Below are positions 1 to 8,495 of a stretch of 41,537 nt of DNA, piece after piece. Below the pieces are notes generated by a model that was not told the origin of the DNA, did not search any database, and saw only the letters and a list, made by a program, of their open reading frames with translations. The stretch is from Deltaproteobacteria bacterium. GTDB taxonomy: Bacteria; Desulfobacterota; Dissulfuribacteria; Dissulfuribacterales; UBA3076. Position 1 is the stretch's first letter. Each line of letters opens with the position of its first letter. The stretch lies in assembly GCA_018399745.1 (NCBI GenBank), contig JAGYNZ010000025.1, positions 1-41,537 of the forward strand. The letters are read 5' to 3'. The position numbers and the translations under genes were made by a program.

Positions 1-1
1 T

Positions 2-251
2 GATGTGGTGGTGGTTATCATCGACTCGGTCCTCGTAGCGAGCCGGCGGGCTGAATGGTTGATAAGAAATTGCTTTATAGGGATTGTTGATAAGAAATTG
101 CTTTATAGGGATTGAGGAGCAGGTTGACCAAGAACCGGTAAATTGCGGGTCCAAAATCTTCTCAGACTCCATCTCTCCCAACTCCTATAACATAAAAATC
201 GTGTATCACGATTGGGATCCGCCTGTCAAGGGATCAAATAGACTTTTTTGA
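2..251 (+). other. Edge ORF fragment disrupted by tandem duplication
   Basis: A frame open from the left edge (codons starting at base 2) reads DVVVVIIDSVLVASRRAEW and on into the first copy of a 28-bp repeat; it ends at a TGA at 113-115 in the second copy. If one repeat copy is removed the frame joins a second open frame (codons starting at 111) that runs without a stop to a TGA at 249-251, ending in DWDPPVKGSNRLF. The duplication therefore looks like the lesion that split a single coding sequence. I do not recognise the protein. The joined frame would overlap the convergent OmpA-type gene by 18 bases. It is also possible that this is non-coding DNA that happens to be open. Confidence 0.25.
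58..113. repeat. Perfect 28-bp tandem duplication
   Basis: Two identical head-to-tail 28-bp units at 58-85 and 86-113, each starting GTTGATAAGAAATTG and ending ATAGGGATT, with no spacer. Because 28 is not a multiple of 3 the duplication shifts the reading frame that crosses it. The lack of a spacer argues against a CRISPR repeat. A replication-slippage event or an assembly artefact would both produce this. Confidence 0.9.
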
Positions 252-884
252 GCTGAGTCCCTGAATCTCGACCTTGAGCCCCGGGTTGTCTTTCATGAGC
301 TTGACCATTTCCGTGAGAACCTTTTCCGAGCCCACCTTCAGGTTCGCCTTGTCAAAGTCGAAAAGGATGCCGTAGATGGCCACACGTCCTTCTGCATCCA
401 GCTTGTCCTTCATCTCCTTGGCGCTGAAGGTGAGCTTTTTCTCAAACCCCTCCTGGTCCACGATGGTCAATTCATAGTAGTTCTCCTTGGCCCAGAGGTG
501 CGCCCAGGCCGTGCCGCCATCGGGCAAGGGAACAGTGAAATCGAGATAGACATCGTCGCCGCTGAGAACCCTTCCGCCTTTTTGCAAGGCCTCCCGGCGA
601 TAGTTCTCGATGATCTCCAGCGGAGAAAACCTGCGATCGCTTTTTTCATATTCGTATATCAACTCCCAGTATTTGCCGTTAACGCGCTTTGCGGCGGTGC
701 TCCCATCCTCCTGCCCTAACTTGAACTTGAAGGCGGCGAAATTCTGGAACTCGCTGTCATAGAGCTTGAAGCCGGGGATGGGACGGATGAAGGAATGCTC
801 CTTAGGGACTGCACAAACCGCCTGAGCCGCCAATACGGCCGGCAACACCACAAACATGAACAGACAGGTCTTAAGATAACGCAT
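234..884 (-). CDS. OmpA-family protein, truncated in its C-terminal domain
   Basis: A 216-residue exported protein. The start at 884 is chosen because a perfect AGGAGG precedes it and it begins a signal peptide (MRYLKTCLFMFVV, cleavage near QAVCA); upstream in-frame starts add a non-signal tail with no ribosome site. After about 150 residues of a beta-rich domain I cannot name, it enters an OmpA/MotB peptidoglycan-binding domain (YGILFDFDKANLKVGSEKVL, then NPGLKVEIQG). In this family EIQG is followed by HTDN and a helix with conserved N and R residues; here it is replaced by LSSKKSI and a stop. About 50 residues that hold the diaminopimelate-binding loop are missing, so peptidoglycan anchoring is probably lost. 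The break lies about 120 bp from the 28-bp duplication. Probably cotranscribed with the preceding DUF2330-like gene on the same strand. Confidence 0.65.
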   Translation of the reverse strand: MRYLKTCLFMFVVLPAVLAAQAVCAVPKEHSFIRPIPGFKLYDSEFQNFAAFKFKLGQEDGSTAAKRVNGKYWELIYEYEKSDRRFSPLEIIENYRREALQKGGRVLSGDDVYLDFTVPLPDGGTAWAHLWAKENYYELTIVDQEGFEKKLTFSAKEMKDKLDAEGRVAIYGILFDFDKANLKVGSEKVLTEMVKLMKDNPGLKVEIQGLSSKKSI

Positions 885-1012
885 GACGCAAACCTCCTTT
901 CGTGCTCTAACCCTCGAATTGTCAACGCCCACCCGATACAATTTCTTGGTACCGGTCGAGCAAAGTGGCGGGGTCTTGAAATATGAGCACTGTCTTATAA
1001 CCATCATGCCGT

Positions 1013-1960
1013 TCATTCAGATAGCGGACGGATAGTCTGGGCCGGCGGAATACTATCAGGCTTCAGCCAAAGATCGCCCTTGAACTCCATTTCACCCTCG
1101 TACTTGTAGGCCCGCAGAAGCGCATGCGCCCCAAGCAGCGTTTCGAGCTCAGGGGCGATGGTCCGCATTTCTTCGCCGCTCACAACCGCATACTCGGAAA
1201 CATAAGGCCAGAGCAGGAACCATTCCTGCCTGCGCCCTCCGATATAGTAATTGCGCTTTATGGATTCATGGACCAGGTAGGTTTCTCCAAAAACGAAGAG
1301 TTGAATCGTGCCTCTACCCTCAAACACGTTGGACGCTTTCAGGGGATAGTAAAACTTCCTGGTGGGAAAGCGGTAAATCAAGGGCCTTATGGATCGAACC
1401 TCCGGTCCCACGTCAACCAAATCAAATACGAAATAGTTGAAACTTCGATGAATGTAGTCTTCAACAATCTCGCGCTCCCGCTCTGACAACTGACGTTCTT
1501 TCAAGCCGCGCCTGCGAAACAGATCATTTATCCAATCCCCAAAATCCCGGGCGTTGTTCACCCGGACCACCGTTACATCGTGCGCGCCCAGCTGGGCATG
1601 GAATACAACTTCAACGTCATATGACGGAGAGGCCCCGATCATTTTGCTTTTCATGGTGTATCGCAGGCTGTGTTTTTTGAAGATCACCTCCAGGTTTTTG
1701 AATGCCTCGCTGGACCCAAGGCTGACCTCCGGCTTCGACGGCAGGGGAATGAAGCGAACCGCTTTGGTATTCTCGGATGCCTCCAGATCCGTCCCCAGGA
1801 TGAGAATTTCCTCGTACCCATCAAACCCGATAATCGCGTTTTGCCCTGGCTCCTTGATGGTTACATCCACTCCAGGGGTGATCATGCCCATATCCGCGCG
1901 GGCACTGCCAAAGTCAGTCAGCAGCATCATGAAGCATACGACCCGCCAATAATTCCGCAT
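1013..1960 (-). CDS. Secreted DUF2330-like protein
   Basis: A 315-residue protein with a signal peptide (MRNYWRVVCFMMLLTDFG, cleavage near ARA-DMG). The start at 1960 is supported by GGGAGG seven bases upstream; a longer frame to 2041 has no export signal at its N-terminus. The mature N-terminus (MGMITPGVDVTIKEPGQNAI, then an EEILILGTDL strand and FIPLPSKPEV) resembles the DUF2330 family of exported proteins of unknown function. The rest is beta-rich with charged helices and ends near IPPAQTIRPLSE. Its stop lies 128 bases before the start of the OmpA-type gene, so the two may form a cell-envelope operon. The function is unknown; the family name is from memory of motif pattern, not a search. 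Confidence 0.6.
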   Translation of the reverse strand: MRNYWRVVCFMMLLTDFGSARADMGMITPGVDVTIKEPGQNAIIGFDGYEEILILGTDLEASENTKAVRFIPLPSKPEVSLGSSEAFKNLEVIFKKHSLRYTMKSKMIGASPSYDVEVVFHAQLGAHDVTVVRVNNARDFGDWINDLFRRRGLKERQLSEREREIVEDYIHRSFNYFVFDLVDVGPEVRSIRPLIYRFPTRKFYYPLKASNVFEGRGTIQLFVFGETYLVHESIKRNYYIGGRRQEWFLLWPYVSEYAVVSGEEMRTIAPELETLLGAHALLRAYKYEGEMEFKGDLWLKPDSIPPAQTIRPLSE

Positions 1961-2041
1961 GGCTTGTCCTCCCGTGGGCTTCCAGGAACCTGATTTCCCG
2001 AATGCCGGGTTGCAGCCTCCTCTTCTATGAGCGGCAAACAA

Positions 2042-2556
2042 TTATTACTAAAAAACAATATAACACCTTAAAAAGCCACTAAATACTATAAAAATAAATA
2101 AGTATTGTTATTTAAAATTAAATTAATTGCAGGTTCAGGGGGAGAAGCTGGGTGAGGATAAGCCTGGCTCAGGATTCGCTGCTCTTTCCGTGGCCGGATA
2201 CCGGATATAAAGACTTATATTGAACTTGCATACCACAAGACAATTCAGCAGTCAAGATTCAGTCCTCTTTCCCGGAGGGAAGTCATTTTGATAATGGGGT
2301 CGGGCCATGCGTGTTGGTTTGGTCCGACCCGACCCCGGCATGTTGATAAGCTATTTTACCCAATTTTCAATTCTTAAAAGGTTGTAATTAATATTTTTTA
2401 ACATGGCTGCCTCCTCCGGTTGCTCGGTATGCCGCCTAAGGGAAAGGTGAATCCGATTTAATTTTTTTCAATCATTTGCGCCGCAAAGACCAGAGGAAGG
2501 CGACCCCAACCATGATGAATTGCCTTTGATTAAAAGGTTTATGAAAGCCGACAGTT
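2042..2556. other. Gene-free spacer, 515 bp
   Basis: AT-rich spacer between the DUF2330-like gene start and the 3' end of the P-type ATPase, both on the minus strand. It must hold the promoter of the DUF2330/OmpA pair; the stretch 2041-2125 is very AT-rich and is the likeliest place. It also contains a G+C-rich inverted repeat at 2296-2336 (listed separately). No coding remnant was recognised. Confidence 0.6.
2296..2336. repeat. REP-like GC-rich inverted repeat
   Basis: GGGGTCGGG (2296-2304) pairs perfectly with CCCGACCCC (2328-2336) around a 23-base loop. No T-tract follows on either strand, so it is not a good intrinsic terminator. The 13-base word GGGTCGGGTCGGA, read on the minus strand at 2323-2335, recurs on the plus strand at 40686-40698, suggesting a dispersed repeat family. 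Confidence 0.55.
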
Positions 2557-5451
2557 TCAGCTGGCGTGCAAAATATTTTCCCGCCGCAACCACTTGTCGA
2601 GCTCGACGACGATGACCACGGTCAAGGACACCAGCCCGATTCTCAGCCAATCCCAGGCGCTAATGGGCTCCATCCGGAATATCCATTGCATTCCTGGCAC
2701 ATAGATGGCGGTCAAATGCGCAATAAAGGCCGCGATGGTGCTAAAAAAGAGAAACGGGTTGCCCAAGGGGTTCATGGTAAAGAGGGAGTGCGTCTCGGAA
2801 CGGCTGTTCCAGGCCTGGAAAAACTGGAAAAACACCATGGTGGTCACCGCTATGGTCCGGGCCTTTTCCAGGGAAACCCCCTCGTTCAACGCATGGATAA
2901 ACTCATAAACCACTCCCGCCGAGATGAGCAAGGCCACAATAATGGTGCGCTCGATGAAAAGGCGGGTCATGATGCCTTCCTTGGGGTCTCGGGGCGGCCG
3001 CTCCACTACATCTTTTTCTCCCGGTTCAAAAGCCAGAGCCACATCCTGGAGGCCGTTGGTGACCAGGTTGATCCACAGCAACTGAGCCGGCAAATAGGGC
3101 AGCGGCAGTCCTAGCATCACGGTGGTCAGAATGGAAATGATTGCCGCGATGCCGGTGGGGATGAGAAAGAAAGTGACCTTGCGGATGTTGTCAAAGACCA
3201 CCCGCCCTAGTTCCACGGCCCGGTAAATGCTGGCAAAATTGTCGTCAACAATGACCATGTCGGAGGCCTCTTTAGCCACGTCGGTGCCGGTCCGGCCCAT
3301 GGCCACGCCGATGTGGGCTGCCTTCAGGGCCGGGGCGTCATTCACTCCGTCCCCGGTCACCGCCACGATTTCGCCGTGTTTCATCAGCTGTTGGACGATG
3401 CGCAATTTATGATGAGGAGCAACCCGGGCATAGACATAGACCTTCTTTACCAGGTGAAACAGGGCGAGGTCGCTCATGGTCTCCAGTTCCTTGCCGGCCA
3501 GGACCTTGCGCATCGCGCCCTCGGGCCCGGCTCTTTTAACCAGGGCGGCCAACACCTCTTTGATAAAGCCGAACAGTTCCATATCCTCCATGGCCTGCAC
3601 ATGTTTGCCCGTCAGGCTCAGGGATGCCCGGCCGGACAAGCCGGAGCGTTGGGCCAGGACACTGGTCACCTCTCGGGTAACCGTAAAGAGTTCTTCATCA
3701 GTCATGGCTTCCACCGATTTGGACACCAGGTCTTCCACTTCCTCTTCTTCCTCTTCAATGCCCAGTTTCTTGGCGATAGCCACCGCAGTGACCGCATGAT
3801 CTCCGGTAATCATCACCACCCGGATGCCGGCTTGTTTACAGCCCCTGACTGCATTAATGGCTTCCTCCCGGGGCGGGTCGATCAGTCCCTGCAGCCCAGC
3901 GAAGATCAGTCCGGTCTGCAGATCGGCTATAGTGATTTCCGTTTGTTCGGGCGGGACCTTTTTGAAGGCCATGGCCAAGACCCTCAGACCTTCCCGAGCA
4001 AAATACTCGGCCACTCGGGGGACGTCTTCCCAGGCCTCAAATCGGCACTCGGAGCAGATGTCCAGCAGTTTTTCCGGTGCCCCTTTGACGAAGACCACGT
4101 TATGGTCGTCCTGGCGGTGCACGGTAGCCATGTAGCCCCGCTCTGATTCAAAGGGGATGATAAAAGTTTGAGGATACCGGCCCCGCTCCTCTTCCGGGTC
4201 TAAGCCCGCCTTCATACCCGAAACGATGAGCGCCCCCTCGGTGGGATCGCCATACACCTGGTAGTGGTCCTCCTCCAAATAGACATCCGATTCATTGCAC
4301 AGCAGACCGATGCGGAACATCATGTTCAGATGGGGATCGGCCTCGGCATAAATCTTGCGGCCTTCTTCGAAAATTTCGCCCTCCGGATCGTAGCCGGTCC
4401 CGGTTATTTCGTAGATTGTACGGCCATCGTAGGCCAGTCTGACGGTCATCTGATTTTTGGTGAGGGTGCCGGTCTTGTCAGAGCAGATGACCGTAGTGCT
4501 GCCCAGGGTCTCCACCGCCGGCAGGGTGCGGATGATCGCGTTGCGCTGGGCCATACGCCCCACGCCGATGGCCAGGGTAATGGTCACCACGATGGGCAGA
4601 CCTTCAGGGATGGTAGCCACTGCGGCCGCCACCGCGGTCATAAACATTTCCTGGGCGCCTATCCCCACCAGAATACCGATTAAAAACAGCAAGGTGGCCG
4701 CCACCAGCACGATAACGCCGATGGCATGGGCGAACCGGTCAATCTTTTCCTGGAGCGGGGATTTGGTTACCCCGATTTCCCGGACATCCACGGCGATCCG
4801 CCCCAGGGTAGTGCGCGAACCGGTTTCCACTGCCACCCCTTTGGCCCGGCCGGTCACAATGATGGTGCCCATAAAGGCCATGTTTTTCTGGTCGCCCGGG
4901 GTCAGATTGTTTTCGGCGATAGGTTCGGTGATCTTGTCCACCGGAAGGGATTCGCCGGTGAGCATGGCTTCGTCGGTCTTCAATTCAACGCAGCGTATAA
5001 GCCTCAGATCCGCCGGCACCCGGGACCCGGAAGCCAAAAACACAATGTCTCCCGGCACCACCTCTTCACTGTTCACTTCCTGTTCCTTGCCGTCCCGCAG
5101 CACCAAGGCTTTGGCCACCACCATTTTTTTCAGGGCCTGCACCTGCTTCTCCGCCCTGTACTCCTGGATGAAGCCGATCAATGCGTTGAGCAGCACCACT
5201 GCCCCGATAACCCCGGTGTCTTTGTATTCCTCGAGGAAGAAAGTAACTACGCAGGCTACCAACAGGATATAAATCAGGGGACTTTTGAATTGGTCCAGCA
5301 AGATCTTAAGAACGCCGACCCTTTCCTCTTCGGCCAATTTGTTGGGGCCGAATTTCGCCAGGCGCTCCCTGACCTCGGCGTCGGTCAAACCATGCTCGGA
5401 AATGTTCAACTCCTCAAAAACTTGGTCAATTTCACGCTGGTACCAGTTCAT
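2557..5451 (-). CDS. P-type cation-transporting ATPase (P2 family)
   Basis: A 964-residue integral inner-membrane pump that couples ATP hydrolysis to cation transport. The start at 5451 is preceded by AAAGGAGG. In order: N-terminal cation-ATPase domain, TM1-2 (about 58-95), actuator domain with TGES (165-168), TM3-4 with PEGLP (282-286), the phosphorylated aspartate in DKTGT (325-329), nucleotide-binding domain with KGAPE, the hinge motif TGDGVNDAP, then six C-terminal TM segments. TM6 reads [12 protein letters not shown], where SERCA-type calcium pumps have NLVTDG, so the transported ion cannot be read with confidence; Ca2+ is the default guess and Na+ or another cation is possible. Residues about 580-682 contain three tandem copies of a roughly 38-residue unit (MTDEELF / MEDMELF / MSDLALF) where I would expect one. 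The gene is intact, unlike most of its neighbours. Downstream (left) spacer holds a hairpin without a T-tract. Confidence 0.93.
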   Translation of the reverse strand: MNWYQREIDQVFEELNISEHGLTDAEVRERLAKFGPNKLAEEERVGVLKILLDQFKSPLIYILLVACVVTFFLEEYKDTGVIGAVVLLNALIGFIQEYRAEKQVQALKKMVVAKALVLRDGKEQEVNSEEVVPGDIVFLASGSRVPADLRLIRCVELKTDEAMLTGESLPVDKITEPIAENNLTPGDQKNMAFMGTIIVTGRAKGVAVETGSRTTLGRIAVDVREIGVTKSPLQEKIDRFAHAIGVIVLVAATLLFLIGILVGIGAQEMFMTAVAAAVATIPEGLPIVVTITLAIGVGRMAQRNAIIRTLPAVETLGSTTVICSDKTGTLTKNQMTVRLAYDGRTIYEITGTGYDPEGEIFEEGRKIYAEADPHLNMMFRIGLLCNESDVYLEEDHYQVYGDPTEGALIVSGMKAGLDPEEERGRYPQTFIIPFESERGYMATVHRQDDHNVVFVKGAPEKLLDICSECRFEAWEDVPRVAEYFAREGLRVLAMAFKKVPPEQTEITIADLQTGLIFAGLQGLIDPPREEAINAVRGCKQAGIRVVMITGDHAVTAVAIAKKLGIEEEEEEVEDLVSKSVEAMTDEELFTVTREVTSVLAQRSGLSGRASLSLTGKHVQAMEDMELFGFIKEVLAALVKRAGPEGAMRKVLAGKELETMSDLALFHLVKKVYVYARVAPHHKLRIVQQLMKHGEIVAVTGDGVNDAPALKAAHIGVAMGRTGTDVAKEASDMVIVDDNFASIYRAVELGRVVFDNIRKVTFFLIPTGIAAIISILTTVMLGLPLPYLPAQLLWINLVTNGLQDVALAFEPGEKDVVERPPRDPKEGIMTRLFIERTIIVALLISAGVVYEFIHALNEGVSLEKARTIAVTTMVFFQFFQAWNSRSETHSLFTMNPLGNPFLFFSTIAAFIAHLTAIYVPGMQWIFRMEPISAWDWLRIGLVSLTVVIVVELDKWLRRENILHAS

Positions 5452-5514
5452 CTTTCCTCCTTTGCGAAGCGCAAAGTGAACCATGATTTGTAGTCATGAT
5501 AAAGCTGAGCCGAA

Positions 5515-5687
5515 TCATTTCTTCCGGGCCTTTTTCTTCAACAACCCGGTAAATAGGGTAAACCCGAAAAGCACCAGTAAAATAAAAAAAGGATTTTGGC
5601 AATACCGGCGGCGGCTACGGCCTTACCGCTAAACCCATAGACTCCGGCAATGATTGCCAGAATTAAAAAAACCAGGGGTGCTAACAC
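5515..5687 (-). pseudogene. DUF1328 small membrane protein, frameshifted
   Basis: A small gene starting at GTG 5687 with GGGAGG seven bases upstream. It reads [18 protein letters not shown], then [14 protein letters not shown], which is the DUF1328 (YtjA-type) pattern of two short membrane helices around a GxAxxAAGIAK loop. After the run of seven T (plus-strand A7 at 5584-5590) the frame goes wrong ([14 protein letters not shown]) and stops at 5538. Adding a single T restores the family ending ([20 protein letters not shown]) and a stop at 5515. So either the gene is mutated by one base or the run length is miscalled. Function of the family is unknown; it is often linked to stress. It lies between the TreT-like gene and the ATPase on the same strand. 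Confidence 0.75.
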
Positions 5688-5706
5688 AGTGCACCTCCCA
5701 CTCCCT

Positions 5707-6579
5707 TCAGGGAAGATTTCTCAGGGTAAAATTGGTCTCAAAAGGACTGAAAAGATCTAAATATTGTTCCAAGTTCCGGCTCAGCAAAAACTTTTGCCGC
5801 ACCGTTTCCCGCCCGGCCTCTCCCAGCTGCCGCAGCAATCCCTCATCATTGATCAGTTGGACAATCCGGGCCGCGGCCTCCTCGAAGTCGAAGCGGGAGA
5901 CCTGGACCACCAGGAGGTGGTCAATGGGAATATTATAGTGATTCAACCGCTCTTCGATCTCGGCTTGGCAGAAAGGATGATTTTTAATGCAAAAAGGATC
6001 GATGGCCGGCATGAAAAAGAGCAGTGGAGTATTAATTTTCTGAGCGTATTCCGGAATGCTGAAAATCACCCCATCGTAGCGATCCACAAAAGGCCGTAAA
6101 TATTTCCACAACTCCTGGTTTGGCCCGCTCAGGTCGACATGTCCGCGCCAGATCCATGGGCCCCGCTTGCGGTAGTGGTTGATCATCGGCAGAGGCTGAG
6201 GATCGTGGATGATGACCACGTCGTGTTCCAGGTGGTTGCGGATGACATTCTCGTACACCACCTCCTCATAAATTTGCTTTTTCCGGTCGGTGAGGTTGAT
6301 TTCGCCGCCCTGCAGGACATTGTGCATCTTTTTGTTGATGCTGAAAAAATCCGGCGGCCCCTGGATTACCCGCCAGCCGGTTTTGATGCCGATGCTGTTC
6401 ATCAGAATGGTCATCGACCCCAAAAGCTCCGCCACCCCACCGCCATAGTAAGTGGAATTGACATTAACCACATCCAAGTCCTGCAATGTCTTGGCCTTGT
6501 TCAGAATACGCTCCACGGTCTCGTCGCCGACATACTTGACGTAGTCTTCGATCTTGACCAGACGCGGATGATTAAGCAT
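5707..6579 (-). CDS. treT: Trehalose synthase (TreT-type GT4), internally deleted
   Basis: A 290-residue relative of trehalose glycosyltransferring synthase, a retaining GT4 enzyme that joins a nucleoside diphosphate glucose and glucose. ATG 6579 follows AGGGG at good spacing. The N-terminal Rossmann half is well preserved: [39 protein letters not shown], and [12 protein letters not shown] near 190. At residue 231 (about base 5888) the sequence jumps from VVQVSRFD straight to [20 protein letters not shown], which belongs to the C-terminal end. Roughly 110-120 residues are absent, including the glycine-rich NDP-sugar site and the E-x7-E catalytic motif. Full-length members have about 400 residues. 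The fusion stays in frame, but I infer the product is inactive. TCGAAG is directly repeated at the junction. Confidence 0.8.
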   Translation of the reverse strand: MLNHPRLVKIEDYVKYVGDETVERILNKAKTLQDLDVVNVNSTYYGGGVAELLGSMTILMNSIGIKTGWRVIQGPPDFFSINKKMHNVLQGGEINLTDRKKQIYEEVVYENVIRNHLEHDVVIIHDPQPLPMINHYRKRGPWIWRGHVDLSGPNQELWKYLRPFVDRYDGVIFSIPEYAQKINTPLLFFMPAIDPFCIKNHPFCQAEIEERLNHYNIPIDHLLVVQVSRFDFEEAAARIVQLINDEGLLRQLGEAGRETVRQKFLLSRNLEQYLDLFSPFETNFTLRNLP

Positions 6580-6682
6580 AGATGACCCCTTGGCGCGAGA
6601 TGATTAACTGTCCGGGAATATTAGTCCATGAATATTCAAACTTGCTTTTGCAGCGACCCTTGTGAGCAGACTCAGGCTCCAG

Positions 6683-7251
6683 TTAAGAAGATCCACTGTC
6701 ATCGACGAGCCTCTCATCGTCATTTAGCTTTATAGTGGGTTCGCCGGTTTTTTGAGCTACCAGCCAATAACCTGTGCGCAGGGCCAGAATCAAGGCTCCA
6801 GTGGCGCAAACATAGCCGGTCGCCACTTTGTCAAAATCAAAAATAATCACTTTTCGGGCTATCGCCATAAGAGCGGTAGCCATGACCAACTTCACGTGGA
6901 TGACGTCGTCCCTGAGATAAAGGGTGATATTAATGAAAATTTCAATGGCGATCAAAACCGCCATAAAGGCCCCGAAGGTTGCCAGAATGTCATTAATATT
7001 CAAAAGGAACAGCGGGGGAGAAATAAGTTGCTTGTAAAGCATCCACACCACATCCCCTATTCCCCACAAAATAACCAGAGTCATCAGAACCGCCAGCATT
7101 CTCACCGCAAAATGAATGATCTGCTGCAAAAAGGCGATAAGGGTTCACGTTCCCGGACTTCAAAGGCGTGGGGTTCAATAGATCGGTGGTGCTTCATGGC
7201 CCGGTCTTTATTATCCGGGCCAGCCTGAGAGTTTGTTGGGCTAGCCATCAT
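6683..7251 (-). pseudogene. psiE: PsiE-family membrane protein, frameshifted
   Basis: Two overlapping frames make one phosphate-starvation-inducible PsiE-family gene. The N-terminal frame starts at ATG 7251 (or 7248) with MASPTNSQAGPDNKDRA and continues to HAFEVREREP, then runs into a stop at 7104-7102. The C-terminal frame begins at about 7141 with LIAFLQQIIHFAVRML and contains four membrane helices, ISPPLFLLNINDILATFG, YLRDDVIHVKLVMATALM and the family hallmark AIARKVIIFDF. One extra C in the CCC at 7141-7143 would join them as EPLIAFLQQ. The C-terminal frame alone begins with only TTG and no clear ribosome site. The lesion is a single-base change in a short C run: true mutation or sequencing error. 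Role in the cell is unknown beyond the phosphate-starvation link of E. coli PsiE. Confidence 0.78.
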
Positions 7252-7640
7252 TGATAAACTAATGGTGATCTGGCTGCAAACCTAATGGGTAGCTTATCTC
7301 AAAGACGTTGTCTGCCAACATAATTTTCTGATATGATCCACATTGCCGGGCCCGGCAATCAAGCATTATCCGGGTAGTTCTTATTTAAGGAAAATAATCC
7401 GGGTCTGTTGGTGCAACATTTTCCATGGTGGTGTGCATAGTTAATCGACAGGCTAAAAATGTTTATATTTATCATGGAAACAACTTCAGTCAAGCAAAGT
7501 CGGTGCCATTGACGGTTGGATACCGGCCGACTTCCAACAGATTCCACTGCCCATACCACCCTGCCAGCAACAGATTACAAGCCATTGATCATCCGCTCTA
7601 TGCATGCAGAAGGCTCTCCCCTAAGATAATACCAAGATTT

Positions 7641-7760
7641 ATGATGTTATTATGGTTGGTGGAGATGCAATGGGCAGATATAGATTTCCATGGGCGGTTT
7701 ACAACCATTCGAAGGAACTTTTCTCTTGGGAAAATTGAAACTCCCAAAAATGGCAGTTGA
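7641..7760 (+). pseudogene. Tyrosine recombinase (phage-type integrase) fragment
   Basis: The frame reads MLLWLVEMQWADIDFHGRF, then TTIRRNFSLGKIETPKNGS and a stop. This matches the start of the integrase catalytic domain, where GE-(L/I)-x-x-LxWxDIDF is followed by a strand and a TKNGKSRRV-like turn. The first catalytic Arg region upstream is replaced by unrelated sequence, and everything after PKNG, including the HxxR and catalytic Tyr boxes, is gone. It is a short, dead remnant that marks past phage or island insertion. Confidence 0.6.
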
Positions 7761-8047
7761 TAGTTGATAGGAGTTGACAGGAAATCGCTTTTTGTTATTT
7801 GGACTGGAACGGCACTCCCAAGCACCACATACTGACTTCTATAGCACTATTAGAAGCTGCAGGTCAAGGAATTTTCAATGTGTCGTGAAAAAAGAGGGAA
7901 AAATAAACGTTCCGGCCCTTGGAGGAGTTGATTCACGCATATTTTGTGCGCACATGGCCAATAGCTGTTTGTGAAAATCAGCTGGACGTAATTAATGGAG
8001 GGTTGATTCCGACTCTTCGTATGGGGCCAGCCATCTGCCTGTGCATG

Positions 8048-8206
8048 TCAGCACGCAGACAGGTCATCAAAATCTTCATGGACAACTGGCCTATAACCAG
8101 GTTTTGGTTTCTTGCATCGAGACCCCGTATCCTGCCTCCAAAGTCCGAGATGCTCAAGTATCCGGCGAATAACATCCGGGTCCTGGATCAGGCTGATGAC
8201 CCGCAT
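8048..8206 (-). pseudogene. IS91-like transposase C-terminal remnant
   Basis: A 52-residue frame reading MRVISLIQDPDVIRRILEHL then GLWRQDTGSR. This closely follows the conserved tail of IS91-family transposases, in which a CxxCG zinc knuckle is followed by MR(V/I)I, a DP-x-VI-x-x-ILxHLGL motif. Just upstream, in the same frame, TCT-stop-CGSE remains of the zinc knuckle, with a TGA replacing a coding codon at about 8213-8217. The Y2 relaxase core is absent. A dead insertion-sequence remnant. Confidence 0.55.
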
Positions 8207-8495
8207 CTCAGAACCGCATCATGTGCAGGTCAACGGTTCAAACAGTGACACAAAGAATGGGACAATTTACGATCTCAATGGTCGGAAATTGTCAGCTGAG
8301 TAAGAAAGACAAAATATCTGTCCAATCCCTGAAACGATTTCCTATCACTCACTTATTTTATGACTACACCTTTCCGGTCTCTAAACTCTTTATGAAACAA
8401 AGCTTTTGGGAATTGGTGAATTCTCTCGTGTAATTGTTTACTGCCAGACTACCAACAAGAATGAACGGTCACCTGCTGGTCACTCACGCCGTAGT

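Larger units (their letters stand above)
7252..8495. other. Gene-poor stretch with mobile-element remnants
   Basis: About 1.2 kb with no intact gene between psiE and uvrB. Two remnants can be named and are listed separately: a tyrosine-recombinase piece at 7641-7760 (plus) and an IS91-like transposase tail at 8048-8206 (minus). The remaining open frames (for example 7919-8248 plus) have no recognisable motif, no ribosome site and biased composition, and I treat them as chance. I see no terminal inverted repeat or target duplication that would delimit an element. Confidence 0.6.

Noticed and set aside
58-113. CRISPR repeat
   Set aside because: The two units abut without a spacer and there is no third copy.
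885-1016. Longer start for the OmpA-type gene at 1016, forming ATGA with the upstream stop
   Set aside because: The added 44 residues would place the signal peptide inside the protein and there is no ribosome site at 1016, while 884 has AGGAGG.
3313-5272. Long plus-strand frames (up to 277 codons) opposite the P-type ATPase
   Set aside because: They are complements of a strongly conserved gene in G+C-rich DNA, have His/Gly/Gln-rich or Ser/Arg-rich sequence with no domain, and lack ribosome sites.
7425-7640. Extension of the recombinase fragment upstream to 7425
   Set aside because: Residues before 7641 show no recombinase motif and the minus strand is equally open.
7774-8248. Plus-strand frames of 66 to 109 codons between the mobile-element remnants
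   Set aside because: No motif and no ribosome site, and one of them lies opposite the transposase remnant.
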